NCBI RefSeq assembly: GCF_900156685.1
Contig: NZ_FTOJ01000005.1
Location: forward strand, 186,001 to 250,000
Reading direction: 5' to 3'
From: Chryseobacterium piscicola
GTDB lineage: Bacteria; Bacteroidota; Bacteroidia; Flavobacteriales; Weeksellaceae
DNA length: 64,000 nt
The translations under genes and the position numbers were made by a program. Below are positions 1 through 7,671 of the stretch, in pieces. The first letter of the stretch is position 1. Each line of letters starts with the position of its first letter. The notes under the pieces are model-generated. The model was given only the letters and a program-made list of their open reading frames with translations, was not told where the DNA came from and searched no databases.

Positions 1-1304
1 ATTTCTCCGTCTTTGTTAGGATTTTCTTCCTTTGTTTCAATTTGCTTTTCAGGGCGGTTTCTTTGTCTGGTAATTTGTATGAGCCCAAACTTGCTCGGAG
101 GAAGAATTTTGTGGCGGGCTTTATCTCTCCCCATTTCTACACGCAGATGTTCGTAGAGATCTTTTCTGTGCTCAGGATTGGTCATGTCAATAAAATCTAT
201 TACGATGATTCCACCCATATCGCGCAATCTCAGCTGTCTTGCGATTTCTGTAGCAGCCATTTTATTCACATTCAGCGCATGTTCTTTGCTTGCAGAAGTT
301 CCTAAAGTAATATTGTTTCCAGAGTTTACATCTACCACATGCAGTGCTTCTGTGTGTTCTATCACAAGATAAGCACCTTTAGAACTTGGGATATTTACAT
401 GTTTTCCGAAGCTCTGCTTCATTTGTTTTTCAACATTGTAATATTCCAAAAGAGGAATGTGCGTGCTGTGATATTGTACAATGTTTTTTCTTTCTGGGGC
501 AATTACTTCAAGATACGCTTTCATTTCAGAAACCATTTGTTCATCATCACAAATGATATTCACAAAATCCTGATTAAAGTTGTCTCTGAGGATTGCTGAA
601 GCTTTATCGTCTTCACTCAAGACCTTTGCAGGAACTTTATTTTTCTGAATATTTTTAAAAGTACTTTCCCATTTCTGAACCAGCTGATTCATATCATTGT
701 GCAAATCTGCAACCTTTTTACCTTCTGCTACCGTACGGATAATTACCCCGAAACCTTCAGGCTTTATGCTGTCTATTAAGGTTTTAAGGCGGTCTTTTTC
801 TTCGGTAGTTCTTATTTTTTTAGAAATAGAAACTTTGTTGTCGAAAGGGATGAGGACCAAAAAACGTCCGGTAAGTGAAATTTGTGTAGAAATTCTAGGA
901 CCTTTTGTAGAAATAGGTTCCTTGGTGATTTGCAGCAGAACAACGTCGTCTTTTGCAATAACCTTTTCTATAGTTCCGTTTTTGTCTATTTCTGGTTGAA
1001 TCTCAAAATTCTTTAGACTCGAAGAGCTTTGGCTTTTTGAAATGCTGTCTTTCAGAAATTTTTTATAGGTGAGAAGTTGTGGCCCGAGATCTTGATAGTG
1101 AAGAAACGCATCTTTATCATAACCAATGTTTACAAAAGCTGCATTAAGGTTCGGAGCTAATTTTTTTACTTTTCCGATGAATAAATCGCCTACTACAAAG
1201 TCATTTTTGTCTTCTTCCTCATGAAGTTCGCATAGTTTTCCGTCTTCTAGCAAAGCAATTTTGGTAAAATCGTCTTCATGCGAAACCAACAGTTCTTTCT
1301 TCAT
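1..1304 (-). CDS. rng: Ribonuclease G/E family protein (partial, C-terminus beyond window)
   Basis: The minus strand reads open from an ATG at 1304 (MKKELLVSHEDDFTKIALLE) to the window edge, about 434 codons. The N-terminal part has the S1-type RNA-binding region (DFVVGDLFIGKVKKL, NAAFVNIGYDKDAFLHY). The catalytic part has the two acidic metal-binding motifs of the RNase E/G family, HVVDVNSG and IVIDFIDM, followed by FGLIQITRQR. This family makes single-strand cuts in RNA and takes part in rRNA maturation and mRNA decay. RNase G-type proteins of Bacteroidota are about 500 residues, so the end is missing here. It lies downstream of HU and the 29-residue gene, but a hairpin at 1453-1500 separates them, so it probably has its own promoter in 1305-1450. 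Family assignment is secure; the choice between G and E naming is convention. Confidence 0.93.
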   Translation of the reverse strand, partial: MKKELLVSHEDDFTKIALLEDGKLCELHEEEDKNDFVVGDLFIGKVKKLAPNLNAAFVNIGYDKDAFLHYQDLGPQLLTYKKFLKDSISKSQSSSSLKNFEIQPEIDKNGTIEKVIAKDDVVLLQITKEPISTKGPRISTQISLTGRFLVLIPFDNKVSISKKIRTTEEKDRLKTLIDSIKPEGFGVIIRTVAEGKKVADLHNDMNQLVQKWESTFKNIQKNKVPAKVLSEDDKASAILRDNFNQDFVNIICDDEQMVSEMKAYLEVIAPERKNIVQYHSTHIPLLEYYNVEKQMKQSFGKHVNIPSSKGAYLVIEHTEALHVVDVNSGNNITLGTSASKEHALNVNKMAATEIARQLRLRDMGGIIVIDFIDMTNPEHRKDLYEHLRVEMGRDKARHKILPPSKFGLIQITRQRNRPEKQIETKEENPNKDGE

Positions 1305-1452
1305 TTTGTTGTAAGATAATTTTTTTAGATTGAGGAAGTGTTTTTTTTTGAAATCCTGATTTTTTAAAATTACTAATAAAATCAATATATCGTAATAAAA
1401 TCTTTAAAAGATATTATTTCTTCTTCCTCCGAATCACACTTTGTACAAATAA

Positions 1453-1500
1453 AAATATAGTCGGTGGTTATTAAATAATTTAAAAAACACCAACTATATT
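1453..1500 (-). terminator. Hairpin terminator after the HU/29-aa transcript
   Basis: An inverted repeat pairs AATATAGT-c-GGTG with CACC-a-ACTATATT (one G-U pair), with an A/T-rich loop. Read on the minus strand the stem is followed by TTTTTATTTG. It sits just after the 29-residue gene and before RNase G. Confidence 0.6.
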
Positions 1501-1525
1501 ATTATATTAAAAATCTCATGTGAGA

Positions 1526-1615
1526 TTATTTTTTCTTATGTCTGTTTGCTCTTCTTCTTTTCTTTCTCTTGTGTGTCGCAACCTTGTGTCTTTTTCTTTT
1601 CTTTCCGCTTGGCAT
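1526..1615 (-). CDS. 29-residue extremely basic protein (candidate ribosome-associated peptide)
   Basis: An ATG at 1615 opens 29 codons ending in TAA at 1526-1528. The product begins MPSGKKRKRHKVATHK and ends RRANRHKKK. More than half of the residues are Lys, Arg or His and there are no acidic residues, a composition seen in small ribosomal proteins. It starts 38 bases after the HU stop codon, so it is probably cotranscribed with HU, and a hairpin follows it. I recall near-identical short proteins in many Bacteroidota genomes, usually called hypothetical; a role as a lineage-specific large-subunit ribosomal protein is possible but I cannot confirm it. The clean start, stop and composition argue against chance in such AT-rich DNA. 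Confidence 0.75.
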   Translation of the reverse strand: MPSGKKRKRHKVATHKRKKRRRANRHKKK

Positions 1616-1653
1616 AATTTTAATTTTTTAATACGAGTTAATATTCTATTAAT

Positions 1654-1944
1654 TTATTTTACTGCAACTTTAGTTTTTACTTTCTCCACAAAAGATTTTG
1701 ATGGCTTGAAAGCAGGAATATTGTGTGCAGGTATTTCGATTGCAGTGTTCTTAGAGATGTTTCTTCCCGTTTTTGCTGCTCTGGTTTTAACGATGAATGA
1801 TCCAAAACCTCTTAAGTAAACATTATCCCCATTGTACATAGAAGTTCTGATCTCCTGCATAAAAGCTTCTACAACTTTCTGTGTTTCATTCTTTTCTGTT
1901 CCCAATTTATTTGAGATGGTGTTTACCAATTCTGCCTTTGTCAT
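1654..1944 (-). CDS. hup: HU/IHF-type DNA-binding protein
   Basis: This 96-residue protein starts MTKAELVNTISNKLG, the typical HU N-terminal helix. It continues with the beta-arm region VYLRGFGSFIVKTRAAKTGRN, then the IPAHNIPAFKPSKSF block that is diagnostic for HU. Length matches the family (about 90-100). HU dimers bend and wrap DNA without strong sequence specificity and help to organise the nucleoid. It has a clear promoter 30-60 bases upstream and is followed by the 29-residue basic protein. The Lys/Val-rich tail after KPSKSF is usual for Bacteroidota HU. Confidence 0.95.
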   Translation of the reverse strand: MTKAELVNTISNKLGTEKNETQKVVEAFMQEIRTSMYNGDNVYLRGFGSFIVKTRAAKTGRNISKNTAIEIPAHNIPAFKPSKSFVEKVKTKVAVK

Positions 1945-1973
1945 TTCCTGTATAATTTTAAATTTTAGGTGTG

Positions 1974-2006
1974 CAAATTTAGTTAAAAAAATTGAATATT
2001 AGCAAA
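1974..2006 (-). promoter_or_regulatory. Promoter of hup (TTTG-N21-TAAATTTG)
   Basis: On the minus strand TTTG (2006-2003) is followed after 21 bases by TAAATTTG (1981-1974), matching the Bacteroidota -33/-7 consensus. The expected start of transcription is near 1969, giving a leader of about 25 bases before the ATG at 1944. Confidence 0.7.
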
Positions 2007-2076
2007 TTAGTAAAAATATTTTTATGTTTAGAATATGAATATCTGGTAAAGAAAATGTGAAATAATCTTTAAATAT

Positions 2077-2279
2077 TACATGTTGCGATTGTAACATCCT
2101 TTCTCTATAAAGAATCTTATGAGGTAAAGTCTGGTTTTAAGGCCTAGTTTTTCAGTTTATCTGTTGATATAAGTATTGATTGTACAGGTGTTGAAATAGA
2201 TTTTTTTACCGAATTCTTTCTTATTAAACCCTTTGTAGTAAAATTTCAGCAACTGAATTTCGGGGGGAAAGAATTTGTG
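2077..2279 (-). pseudogene. Decayed LuxR/NarL-type regulator, C-terminal HTH remnant
   Basis: The minus strand from about 2279 encodes a recognisable LuxR-type DNA-binding domain: FFPPEIQLLKFYYKGFNKKE, then FGKKIYFNTCTINTYINR, an in-frame TAA at 2159-2157, then TEKLGLKTRLYLIRFFI. It aligns without gaps to the usual pattern (PREIEVLKLICEG..NKEIA..LFLS..TVKTH....EKLGVKNR..LV.YAI), and the stop falls inside the recognition helix region. There is no start codon in frame and further stops lie upstream. Short stretches up to about 2420 in other frames (for example DHIADYTEQLTRQHF) may be more of the same gene, possibly the membrane-anchored TPR/LuxR type common in Bacteroidota. It is almost surely not functional as a full regulator. 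Confidence 0.65.
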
Positions 2280-2706
2280 CTGACTGTTTTTTTTACTTGT
2301 TATCTATTGTTGTACAGAAAATGTTGCCGTGTTAATTGTTCTGTATAATCAGCAATGTGATCTAAGGTATTAGTATCGGCTTTCCTTTATTCTTATTTCT
2401 TTTATAAGAGAGCTTTTTTTTACAATAAGATATAAAAAGTATGATCCAGCAATGGTTTTTCTAATTTTTTTTTTGAAAAATAGTAATCACTATCGATTAT
2501 AGAAAACCGAACAATGTAGTTTGTAATTTTGTTTATATAATGTGTACCCATAGCAACTACGGACACAATCTAAAGTAAAAGATTTTATTAGTACAAGATT
2601 ACTTCAACTGTAAAGCTTTACAATTTAGCAAAGAGAAAATTAATTTATAACCAACAACAATTCTTTTTTACGTCATAAAAATCTATCCAAAACAATCCCA
2701 TTTTCT
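2280..2706. other. Gene-free AT-rich stretch before polA
   Basis: No intact reading frame, RNA gene or strong hairpin was found. The part up to about 2420 may hold upstream remains of the LuxR-type pseudogene on the minus strand. The rest shows only T- and A-rich runs. Confidence 0.5.
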
Positions 2707-2714
2707 TATATTTG
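2707..2714 (+). promoter_or_regulatory. -7 box of polA (TATATTTG); excludes the upstream TTG start
   Basis: TATATTTG matches TAnnTTTG. It overlaps a potential TTG start at 2712, so translation should begin at the ATG at 2730 instead. No good -33 TTTG was seen at the usual distance. Confidence 0.55.
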
Positions 2715-2729
2715 TTGATTATTCAAAAT

Positions 2730-5564
2730 ATGGACGCAATACAAGACAAAAGGCTTTTTCTTATCGATGCTTATGCAATGATTTTTAGAGGATATTATGC
2801 GTTAATCAGGAGTCCGAGAATTACAAGCGCAGGAGTTGATACCTCTGCGATTTTTGGTTTTACAAACTCTTTGATTGAGCTAATAAGACGTGAAAGACCA
2901 ACCCACTTGGCGGTGGTTTTTGATGTCGGACAAGCAAGTGTAAGAACCAACGATTTCGCTGAGTACAAAGCCAATCGTAGCGAAACCCCCGAAGCTATAA
3001 GAATTGCCATTCCATATCTTCATAGAATTTTAGTTGCTATGCATATTCCGCATTTGGGTGTAGAAGGTTATGAAGCGGATGATTTGATTGGAACACTTGC
3101 GTGCAAAGCAGAAAAAGAAGGATACACTACCTTTATGGTAACTCCAGATAAAGATTTTGCACAATTAGTTACCGATAAAATAAAAATGTATAAACCAGGA
3201 TTAAAAGGAGGTGACATTGAAATTCTGGGAGTTGAAGAAGTTAAAGCAAAATACGGAATCGAAGATCCAAAACAGGTGATAGATTTCCTTGCAATGATGG
3301 GTGATGCAGTAGATAATATCCCAGGATTGGATGGTGTTGGTGAAAAAACAGCCATGAAGTTTTTGCAGGAATACGGAAATATCGAAAATCTTTTAGCCAA
3401 TACAAATCAATTAAAAGGTAAGTTAAAAGAAAAAATTGAAGCCTCAGCAGAACGTGGAATTTTATCTAAAAAATTAGCCACCATTATTTGCGATGCCCCA
3501 GTAGAATTTCATCAAGAACAGTATGACCTTGAAACTCCTGATTTTATAAAAGTAAAAGAGATTTTCGATGAAATTGAGTTCACAAGACTGTATGAAAATC
3601 TTTATCGTGCATTTGCACCTGCTGAAATAGTTACTTTAAAAACCACAACGGTAGAATCTAATGCCGACAACCAAAAAACGCCAACCAGTAACCCAAGCGG
3701 TCAACTCGATCTTTTCGCAAATTTTGAAGAACTTGATCAGGCAACTTCTACCAAAGAAACCATTATAGGAAAAGATCACTTGTATCAGTTTGTAGATAAT
3801 CCTAAAGCGCAGAAAATATTAGTTCAGAACCTTTTAAAACAGAAAGCCGTTTGTTTTGATACCGAAACCACTTCTTTAAACGAATTGGAAGCTGAATTGG
3901 TGGGAATGAGTTTCTCCTACAAAAAAGGTTTAGCCTATTACATTCCGCTTTCGGAGGATAGGGATGAAGTTGTAAAGACACTCGAAATTTTCAGACCTTT
4001 TTTTGAAAAAGAAGATATAATTAAGATTGCCCATAATTTGAAGTACGATTATAAAGTGCTGAAGCAATACGATATTACCGTGAAAGGTGCCATGTTTGAT
4101 ACCATGATTGCCCACTATCTTCTAAATCCTGATGGAAGACACGGAATGGATTATCTTTCTGAAGTTTATCTCAATTATAAACCCGTTTCCATAGAAACTA
4201 TTATAGGGAAAAAAGGAAAAAATCAAGGGAGTTTCAGAGATGCAGATCTTAGAACACAGACAGATTATGCCGCAGAAGATGCAGATGTAACTTTCCAATT
4301 ATACGAATTATTTTCGCCACAGTTAAAAAAAGAAAACCTCGAAGATCTTTTCTACAACATAGAAATGCCCTTAATGGAAGTTTTGGCTAAAATGGAACTC
4401 GAAGGAATTTCTTTAGATGAAAAATGGTTAGCTCAAGAAAGCATCGACCTTGAAAATGATTTAAGACAATTAGAATCCAAAATATTTGAAATTTCTGGTG
4501 AAGAATTTAATATGAATTCGCCAAGACAGTTGGGTGATGTATTGTTTGATAAAATGCAGCTTGACCCGAAAGCAAAAAAAACAAAAACCGGACAGTATGC
4601 CACTTCAGAAGATGTTCTTCAGAAACTATCCTCAAAACACGAGATTATTCAGCATATTTTAGAATACAGAACTTATCAGAAATTGAAATCAACTTACGTT
4701 GATGCCTTGCCGTCTCAGATTGATAAAGACGATAATCGTGTACATACCAATTTTTCACAAACTACGGCCGCAACAGGACGTTTGGCGAGTGTAAATCCTA
4801 ATTTACAGAATATTCCGATACGTACCTTGAGAGGTCAGCAAATCCGGGGAGCTTTTGTTTCCGCTGAAGGAAAAAAAATTATCTCTGCAGATTATTCTCA
4901 AATAGAATTGCGTCTGATTGCTGAAATTTCCGGTGAAGATAATATGATAAAAGCATTTCAGGAGGGTGAAGATATTCACGCTTCTACCGCCGCAAAATTA
5001 TTTAATATCCCGTTGGAAGAAGTTTCAAAAACGCAAAGAAGCCAGGCAAAAACCGTCAACTTCGGAATCATATATGGGCAAGGAGCTTTTGCTTTGGCGG
5101 AGCAAACCGGCATGTCGAGAACAGAAGCTAAACAGATGATTGAAGCCTATTTTGAAACCTATCCGAAATTGAAATTATATATGGCGGAACAGGTAAAAAA
5201 AGCCAGAGAAATAGGTTATGTAGAAACGATTTTGGGAAGAAAGCGTCATTTGAAAGATATTAATTCTGGAAACTTTGTCGTTCGTGGTCACGCGGAAAGA
5301 AATGCTGTAAACGCTCCGGTTCAGGGAAGTGCTGCAGATGTAGTGAAAATGGCAATGATTAAAATTCAAAAAGAACTAGAAAAAGAAAAGCTAAAAACAA
5401 AAATGCTGCTCCAAGTACATGATGAATTGGTTTTTGAATCTCCAATAGATGAGGTAGAAGTAGCTACAAATATTATAAAAACCGAAATGGAAAACGCTAT
5501 CGAAACGCAGGTTCCCTTATTGGTAGAGGTTGGAGTAGGGAAGAATTGGCTGGAAGCGCATTAG
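2730..5564 (+). CDS. polA: DNA polymerase I
   Basis: 944 residues from the ATG at 2730 (MDAIQDKRLFLIDAYAMIFR). Residues 1-300 form the 5'-3' exonuclease (YEADDLIGTLA, TPDKDFAQLV, GDAVDNIPGLDGVGEKTA). Residues about 365-540 form a 3'-5' exonuclease that keeps the catalytic pattern DTET (from D377), HNLKYDYKVL and YAAEDADVT, so proofreading should be active, unlike the degenerate domain of Bacillus or Thermus enzymes. The polymerase domain follows, with motif A DYSQIELRL (D721), the O-helix region RSQAKTVNFGIIYGQGAF, and motif C HDELVFE (H897). It fills gaps in repair and removes RNA primers. It stands alone, with degraded DNA on both sides. Confidence 0.97.
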   Translation: MDAIQDKRLFLIDAYAMIFRGYYALIRSPRITSAGVDTSAIFGFTNSLIELIRRERPTHLAVVFDVGQASVRTNDFAEYKANRSETPEAIRIAIPYLHRILVAMHIPHLGVEGYEADDLIGTLACKAEKEGYTTFMVTPDKDFAQLVTDKIKMYKPGLKGGDIEILGVEEVKAKYGIEDPKQVIDFLAMMGDAVDNIPGLDGVGEKTAMKFLQEYGNIENLLANTNQLKGKLKEKIEASAERGILSKKLATIICDAPVEFHQEQYDLETPDFIKVKEIFDEIEFTRLYENLYRAFAPAEIVTLKTTTVESNADNQKTPTSNPSGQLDLFANFEELDQATSTKETIIGKDHLYQFVDNPKAQKILVQNLLKQKAVCFDTETTSLNELEAELVGMSFSYKKGLAYYIPLSEDRDEVVKTLEIFRPFFEKEDIIKIAHNLKYDYKVLKQYDITVKGAMFDTMIAHYLLNPDGRHGMDYLSEVYLNYKPVSIETIIGKKGKNQGSFRDADLRTQTDYAAEDADVTFQLYELFSPQLKKENLEDLFYNIEMPLMEVLAKMELEGISLDEKWLAQESIDLENDLRQLESKIFEISGEEFNMNSPRQLGDVLFDKMQLDPKAKKTKTGQYATSEDVLQKLSSKHEIIQHILEYRTYQKLKSTYVDALPSQIDKDDNRVHTNFSQTTAATGRLASVNPNLQNIPIRTLRGQQIRGAFVSAEGKKIISADYSQIELRLIAEISGEDNMIKAFQEGEDIHASTAAKLFNIPLEEVSKTQRSQAKTVNFGIIYGQGAFALAEQTGMSRTEAKQMIEAYFETYPKLKLYMAEQVKKAREIGYVETILGRKRHLKDINSGNFVVRGHAERNAVNAPVQGSAADVVKMAMIKIQKELEKEKLKTKMLLQVHDELVFESPIDEVEVATNIIKTEMENAIETQVPLLVEVGVGKNWLEAH

Positions 5565-5577
5565 TAATGTTTTTAAA

Positions 5578-5955
5578 ATAACATTTATTAGAAATGTCGA
5601 GGAAATTCAGCAGAAAAATTTAAAAGTAGAAACCTACCGCATTATTAAAAACAAAACTGAGAAGGATAATGTTTTTAATAGAGCACATTTATTCATTAAT
5701 GATTTTGAATTGACAATTGTAGTGCAAGCTATTAAATTTGGAATATTCAAAAGTAAGGTGATTAATTAGATGGTGGATATGAGTTTGAATCTTATAATTA
5801 TCACAGATAAGTTTTTGGCTCCCATGAATGAAAAAATGATAACACAAGTTATTGATTATCAGCTTAATATTATTTTAGGATCTAATGCGGTTTTGAAAAT
5901 CTACGACATTAATGAAGATATAAAAGATACATTAATGAAGTTTATTAATTCTTGA
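5578..5955 (+). pseudogene. Unidentified gene remnant split by an in-frame stop
   Basis: One frame stays open from about 5578 to 5955 except for a TAG at 5767-5769. The first part reads RNVEEIQQKNLKVETYRI...FNRAHLFINDFELTIVVQ, the second ITQVIDYQLNIILGSNAVLKI. The first half has no start codon in frame. An ATG at 5770 could make a 61-residue peptide but has no promoter or other support. The amino-acid pattern looks like real protein rather than noise. I do not recognise the family. It sits beside the Imm22-like gene and may belong to the same decayed polymorphic-toxin type locus, which is only a guess. Confidence 0.35.
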
Positions 5956-5984
5956 AATAGTTTGATGAATCTGGTTTCCTAAAA

Positions 5985-6014
5985 ATAAATTATAGTATCA
6001 AAATGATACTATAA
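5985..6014 (-). terminator. Terminator of the Imm22-like gene
   Basis: TTATAGTATCA (5990-6000) pairs perfectly with TGATACTATAA (6004-6014) around a 3-base loop. On the minus strand the stem is followed by TTTATTTTTA, just after the stop of the gene at 6019. Confidence 0.65.
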
Positions 6015-6018
6015 AATC

Positions 6019-6405
6019 CTAATATTCAAACTCAACTCCGCCCAAATACACCAAAGAAAAATCATCAGTTTCTACAGAACTAGGCTTTGGAATTTGCCCT
6101 TGGCTCACCAAAACAAGCGAGTTGATTTCAAATGTAAGATTCATATCATTGATTCTGTTGTACAATATCGGCAGCCATTGTTCGGCAAAAGAATATTCTG
6201 AAAAATGCTGGATGCTTTTTTCAAAGCCATATTCCATCAAATCCTGATCAAACCAAACAGTTTCCTGCGACTCTGCAAATTTTGATATATAGGTGTCATC
6301 AGATTCTTCTTCAATATAGTAATTCTCATCTTCATCCACAAAGTGGTAAAAATCTTCCTCCGTTTTGAAATTCCCTACCCAAAAATCTAAAATCTGTTTA
6401 TTCAT
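6019..6405 (-). CDS. Imm22-like immunity protein (orphan)
   Basis: 128 residues, strongly acidic, starting MNKQILDFWVGNFKTEEDFY. The FWVGNF..EE.F opening, the acidic tract VDEDENYYIEEE, SKFAESQETVWFDQDLMEYG and the C-terminal VYLGGVEF fit the immunity protein 22 (Imm22) family, whose members neutralise toxins of polymorphic toxin systems. No signal peptide or membrane segment, so it would act in the cytoplasm. No toxin gene is intact next to it; the remnant at 5578-5955 is the only candidate neighbour. Orphan immunity genes are common and may protect against toxins of other strains. Family call is by recognition of the motif pattern and should be treated as likely, not certain. Confidence 0.65.
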   Translation of the reverse strand: MNKQILDFWVGNFKTEEDFYHFVDEDENYYIEEESDDTYISKFAESQETVWFDQDLMEYGFEKSIQHFSEYSFAEQWLPILYNRINDMNLTFEINSLVLVSQGQIPKPSSVETDDFSLVYLGGVEFEY

Positions 6406-6748
6406 AAAAGTATTCTCAAAAATTTAAAGCCCAAAGATAATACTTTAGGGTTTGGTTTCAAAACAACAATCATTGACAAATTTTTATAGGTAAGAAAGCG
6501 TAGTACTTTGTTTTTTTTATTATTAATCTCATTAAAACTAGCCTCTAATATTGTGAGATAAATGTAAATTTGAAAGTGTAATGCAATGTATTTCGTACTA
6601 TATTATTAAATTTTGTGATATTGATTTTGTTTAAATTAAATTCTTGTTTGGTTATTGTTAATTCTTAGTTAAATATTTTTAAATATTTTATGTTTAAAAT
6701 CACAAAATATTTGTAAATTTTTGCAAATAGAGTATTGTTTGCTAAGAT
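6406..6748. other. Gene-free AT-rich region upstream of the candidate small RNA
   Basis: Very AT-rich; no intact reading frame, RNA gene or strong hairpin seen. It separates the minus-strand Imm22-like gene from the plus-strand transcript candidate. Confidence 0.5.
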
Positions 6749-6756
6749 TATTTTTG
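6749..6756 (+). promoter_or_regulatory. -7 box candidate for the 6.8-kb small RNA (TATTTTTG)
   Basis: TATTTTTG fits TAnnTTTG. The nearest upstream TTTG (6720-6723) is 25 bases away, longer than ideal, so strength is uncertain. Confidence 0.4.
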
Positions 6757-6947
6757 CATCAACAAGTTTATTCTAAAAAAGATTCTAAAAACACAACAAT
6801 TAGTGATTAAACTGATGTTGAATAACTGTTAAGAATCTACTTGTTTTGAGTTTTAAAGAAATGTTTTTTTAGATAAAGTTTTTAAATAATTAAAATTTAT
6901 AAACTTTAGTTTTTAGTTGGGGCTGCGTTGTAGAACGCAGCTTTTTT
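6757..6947 (+). ncRNA. Candidate structured small RNA ending in a strong terminator
   Basis: A plus-strand transcript of roughly 185 bases can be drawn from a TATTTTTG box at 6749 to a strong intrinsic terminator at 6922-6947, yet no protein-coding frame lies between. The 5' part can fold: AACAAGT near the start pairs with ACTTGTT, and the neighbouring AGATTCT pairs with AGAATCT, enclosing a further CAACA/TGTTG pairing. A second hairpin (AAAGTTT with AAACTTT) precedes the terminator. No neighbouring plus-strand gene explains the terminator; the closest gene (6955) runs in the opposite direction. It resembles no RNA family I can name with confidence; a 6S-like RNA is one possibility by size and stem-with-bulges shape. 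Confidence 0.4.
6922..6947 (+). terminator. Strong intrinsic terminator with no coding gene upstream
   Basis: GCTGCGTT (6922-6929) and AACGCAGC (6934-6941) form an 8-bp GC-rich stem with loop GTAG, followed by six T on the plus strand. In the minus direction there is no T run. Confidence 0.85.
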
Positions 6948-6954
6948 GTTTACT

Positions 6955-7506
6955 TTAAACCCTCAGTATTCCTCTGAACCCTCTTGATGCATAGTATGAT
7001 TGTACACCATTGTGATACAGAAAAACAAAGTTGAATCTTCTATCACAGAAAAATGCGCCACCCAATTTTCTTATGTCTTCAGGGGTTTTTATCCAACTTG
7101 ATGTTTTTTCGTCAAACTGAGCCAAAGATTGAAGTTCACGATATTGTTTTTCATCCAAAAGCTCAATACCCATTTCCTCTGCAGCATTTACTGCAGAATC
7201 TTTTGGCTTGTTTTCTTTTCTTGCATCAAGCGCTTGGTGATCATAGCAAAAACTTCGTCTACCAGAAGGGCTTTCTTTTGAGCAATCGCAGAAAATGATT
7301 TCAGATTCTATTTTTATTACATCGGGTTCGCCACCTGTTTGTTCCATTTTATAGAGACTTAGAAGTTTTGCAGAATCTTTTTTGAGTTTATTCTCAATAA
7401 CATTCCAACTGAGATCTTTTATTTGAAATCTGTTTTTTTCTATCCTTTTTTTTAGAATATTTAAAAACTCATGACTCTCTTTGTCTGACAATTTCTCCGT
7501 TGCCAT
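6955..7506 (-). CDS. DUF4256 family protein
   Basis: 183 residues from the ATG at 7506 (MATEKLSDKESHEFLNILKK); an in-frame ATG 33 bases earlier is possible but adds a stretch not seen in relatives. Features of DUF4256: MEQTGGEPDV, DCSKESPSGRRSFCYD, MGIELLDEKQYRELQSL, SWIKTPEDIRKLGGAFFCDR, VFLYHNGVQSYYASRGFRG. The family is widespread in bacteria, cytoplasmic, and of unknown function. It is monocistronic, divergent from the M16 peptidase and convergent with the candidate small RNA. Confidence 0.88.
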   Translation of the reverse strand: MATEKLSDKESHEFLNILKKRIEKNRFQIKDLSWNVIENKLKKDSAKLLSLYKMEQTGGEPDVIKIESEIIFCDCSKESPSGRRSFCYDHQALDARKENKPKDSAVNAAEEMGIELLDEKQYRELQSLAQFDEKTSSWIKTPEDIRKLGGAFFCDRRFNFVFLYHNGVQSYYASRGFRGILRV

Positions 7507-7659
7507 ATAGCTAATTGTTTTAAAATAAAAATTATTCAATTTTTCATCTACGTGAATTTAGTGAAATATAGCTCAAAATGGAGTCATCTTATATTGAATT
7601 TTCCAATTGATTGTGAATTACCATTGTTACTTTATCTATTATATTAAAACTTTTTTAGG

Positions 7660-7667
7660 TAAATTTG
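7660..7667 (+). promoter_or_regulatory. -7 box of the M16 peptidase gene (TAAATTTG), possible leaderless start
   Basis: TAAATTTG ends 4 bases before the ATG at 7672. With the usual spacing transcription would begin at or next to the A of the ATG. Confidence 0.55.
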
Positions 7668-7671
7668 TTTT

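Noticed and set aside
1512-1527. Perfect inverted repeat AATCTCA/TGAGATT over the stop codon of the 29-residue gene
   Set aside because: Its 2-base loop is too small for a stable hairpin, and the longer hairpin at 1453-1500 is the better terminator.
2712-2729. TTG start extending polA by six codons
   Set aside because: It overlaps the -7 box TATATTTG at 2707-2714, so it cannot be in the transcript from that promoter; the ATG at 2730 is better.
5770-5955. A 61-codon plus-strand gene starting at 5770
   Set aside because: The same frame continues upstream through a TAG with protein-like sequence, so it is better seen as part of a broken gene.
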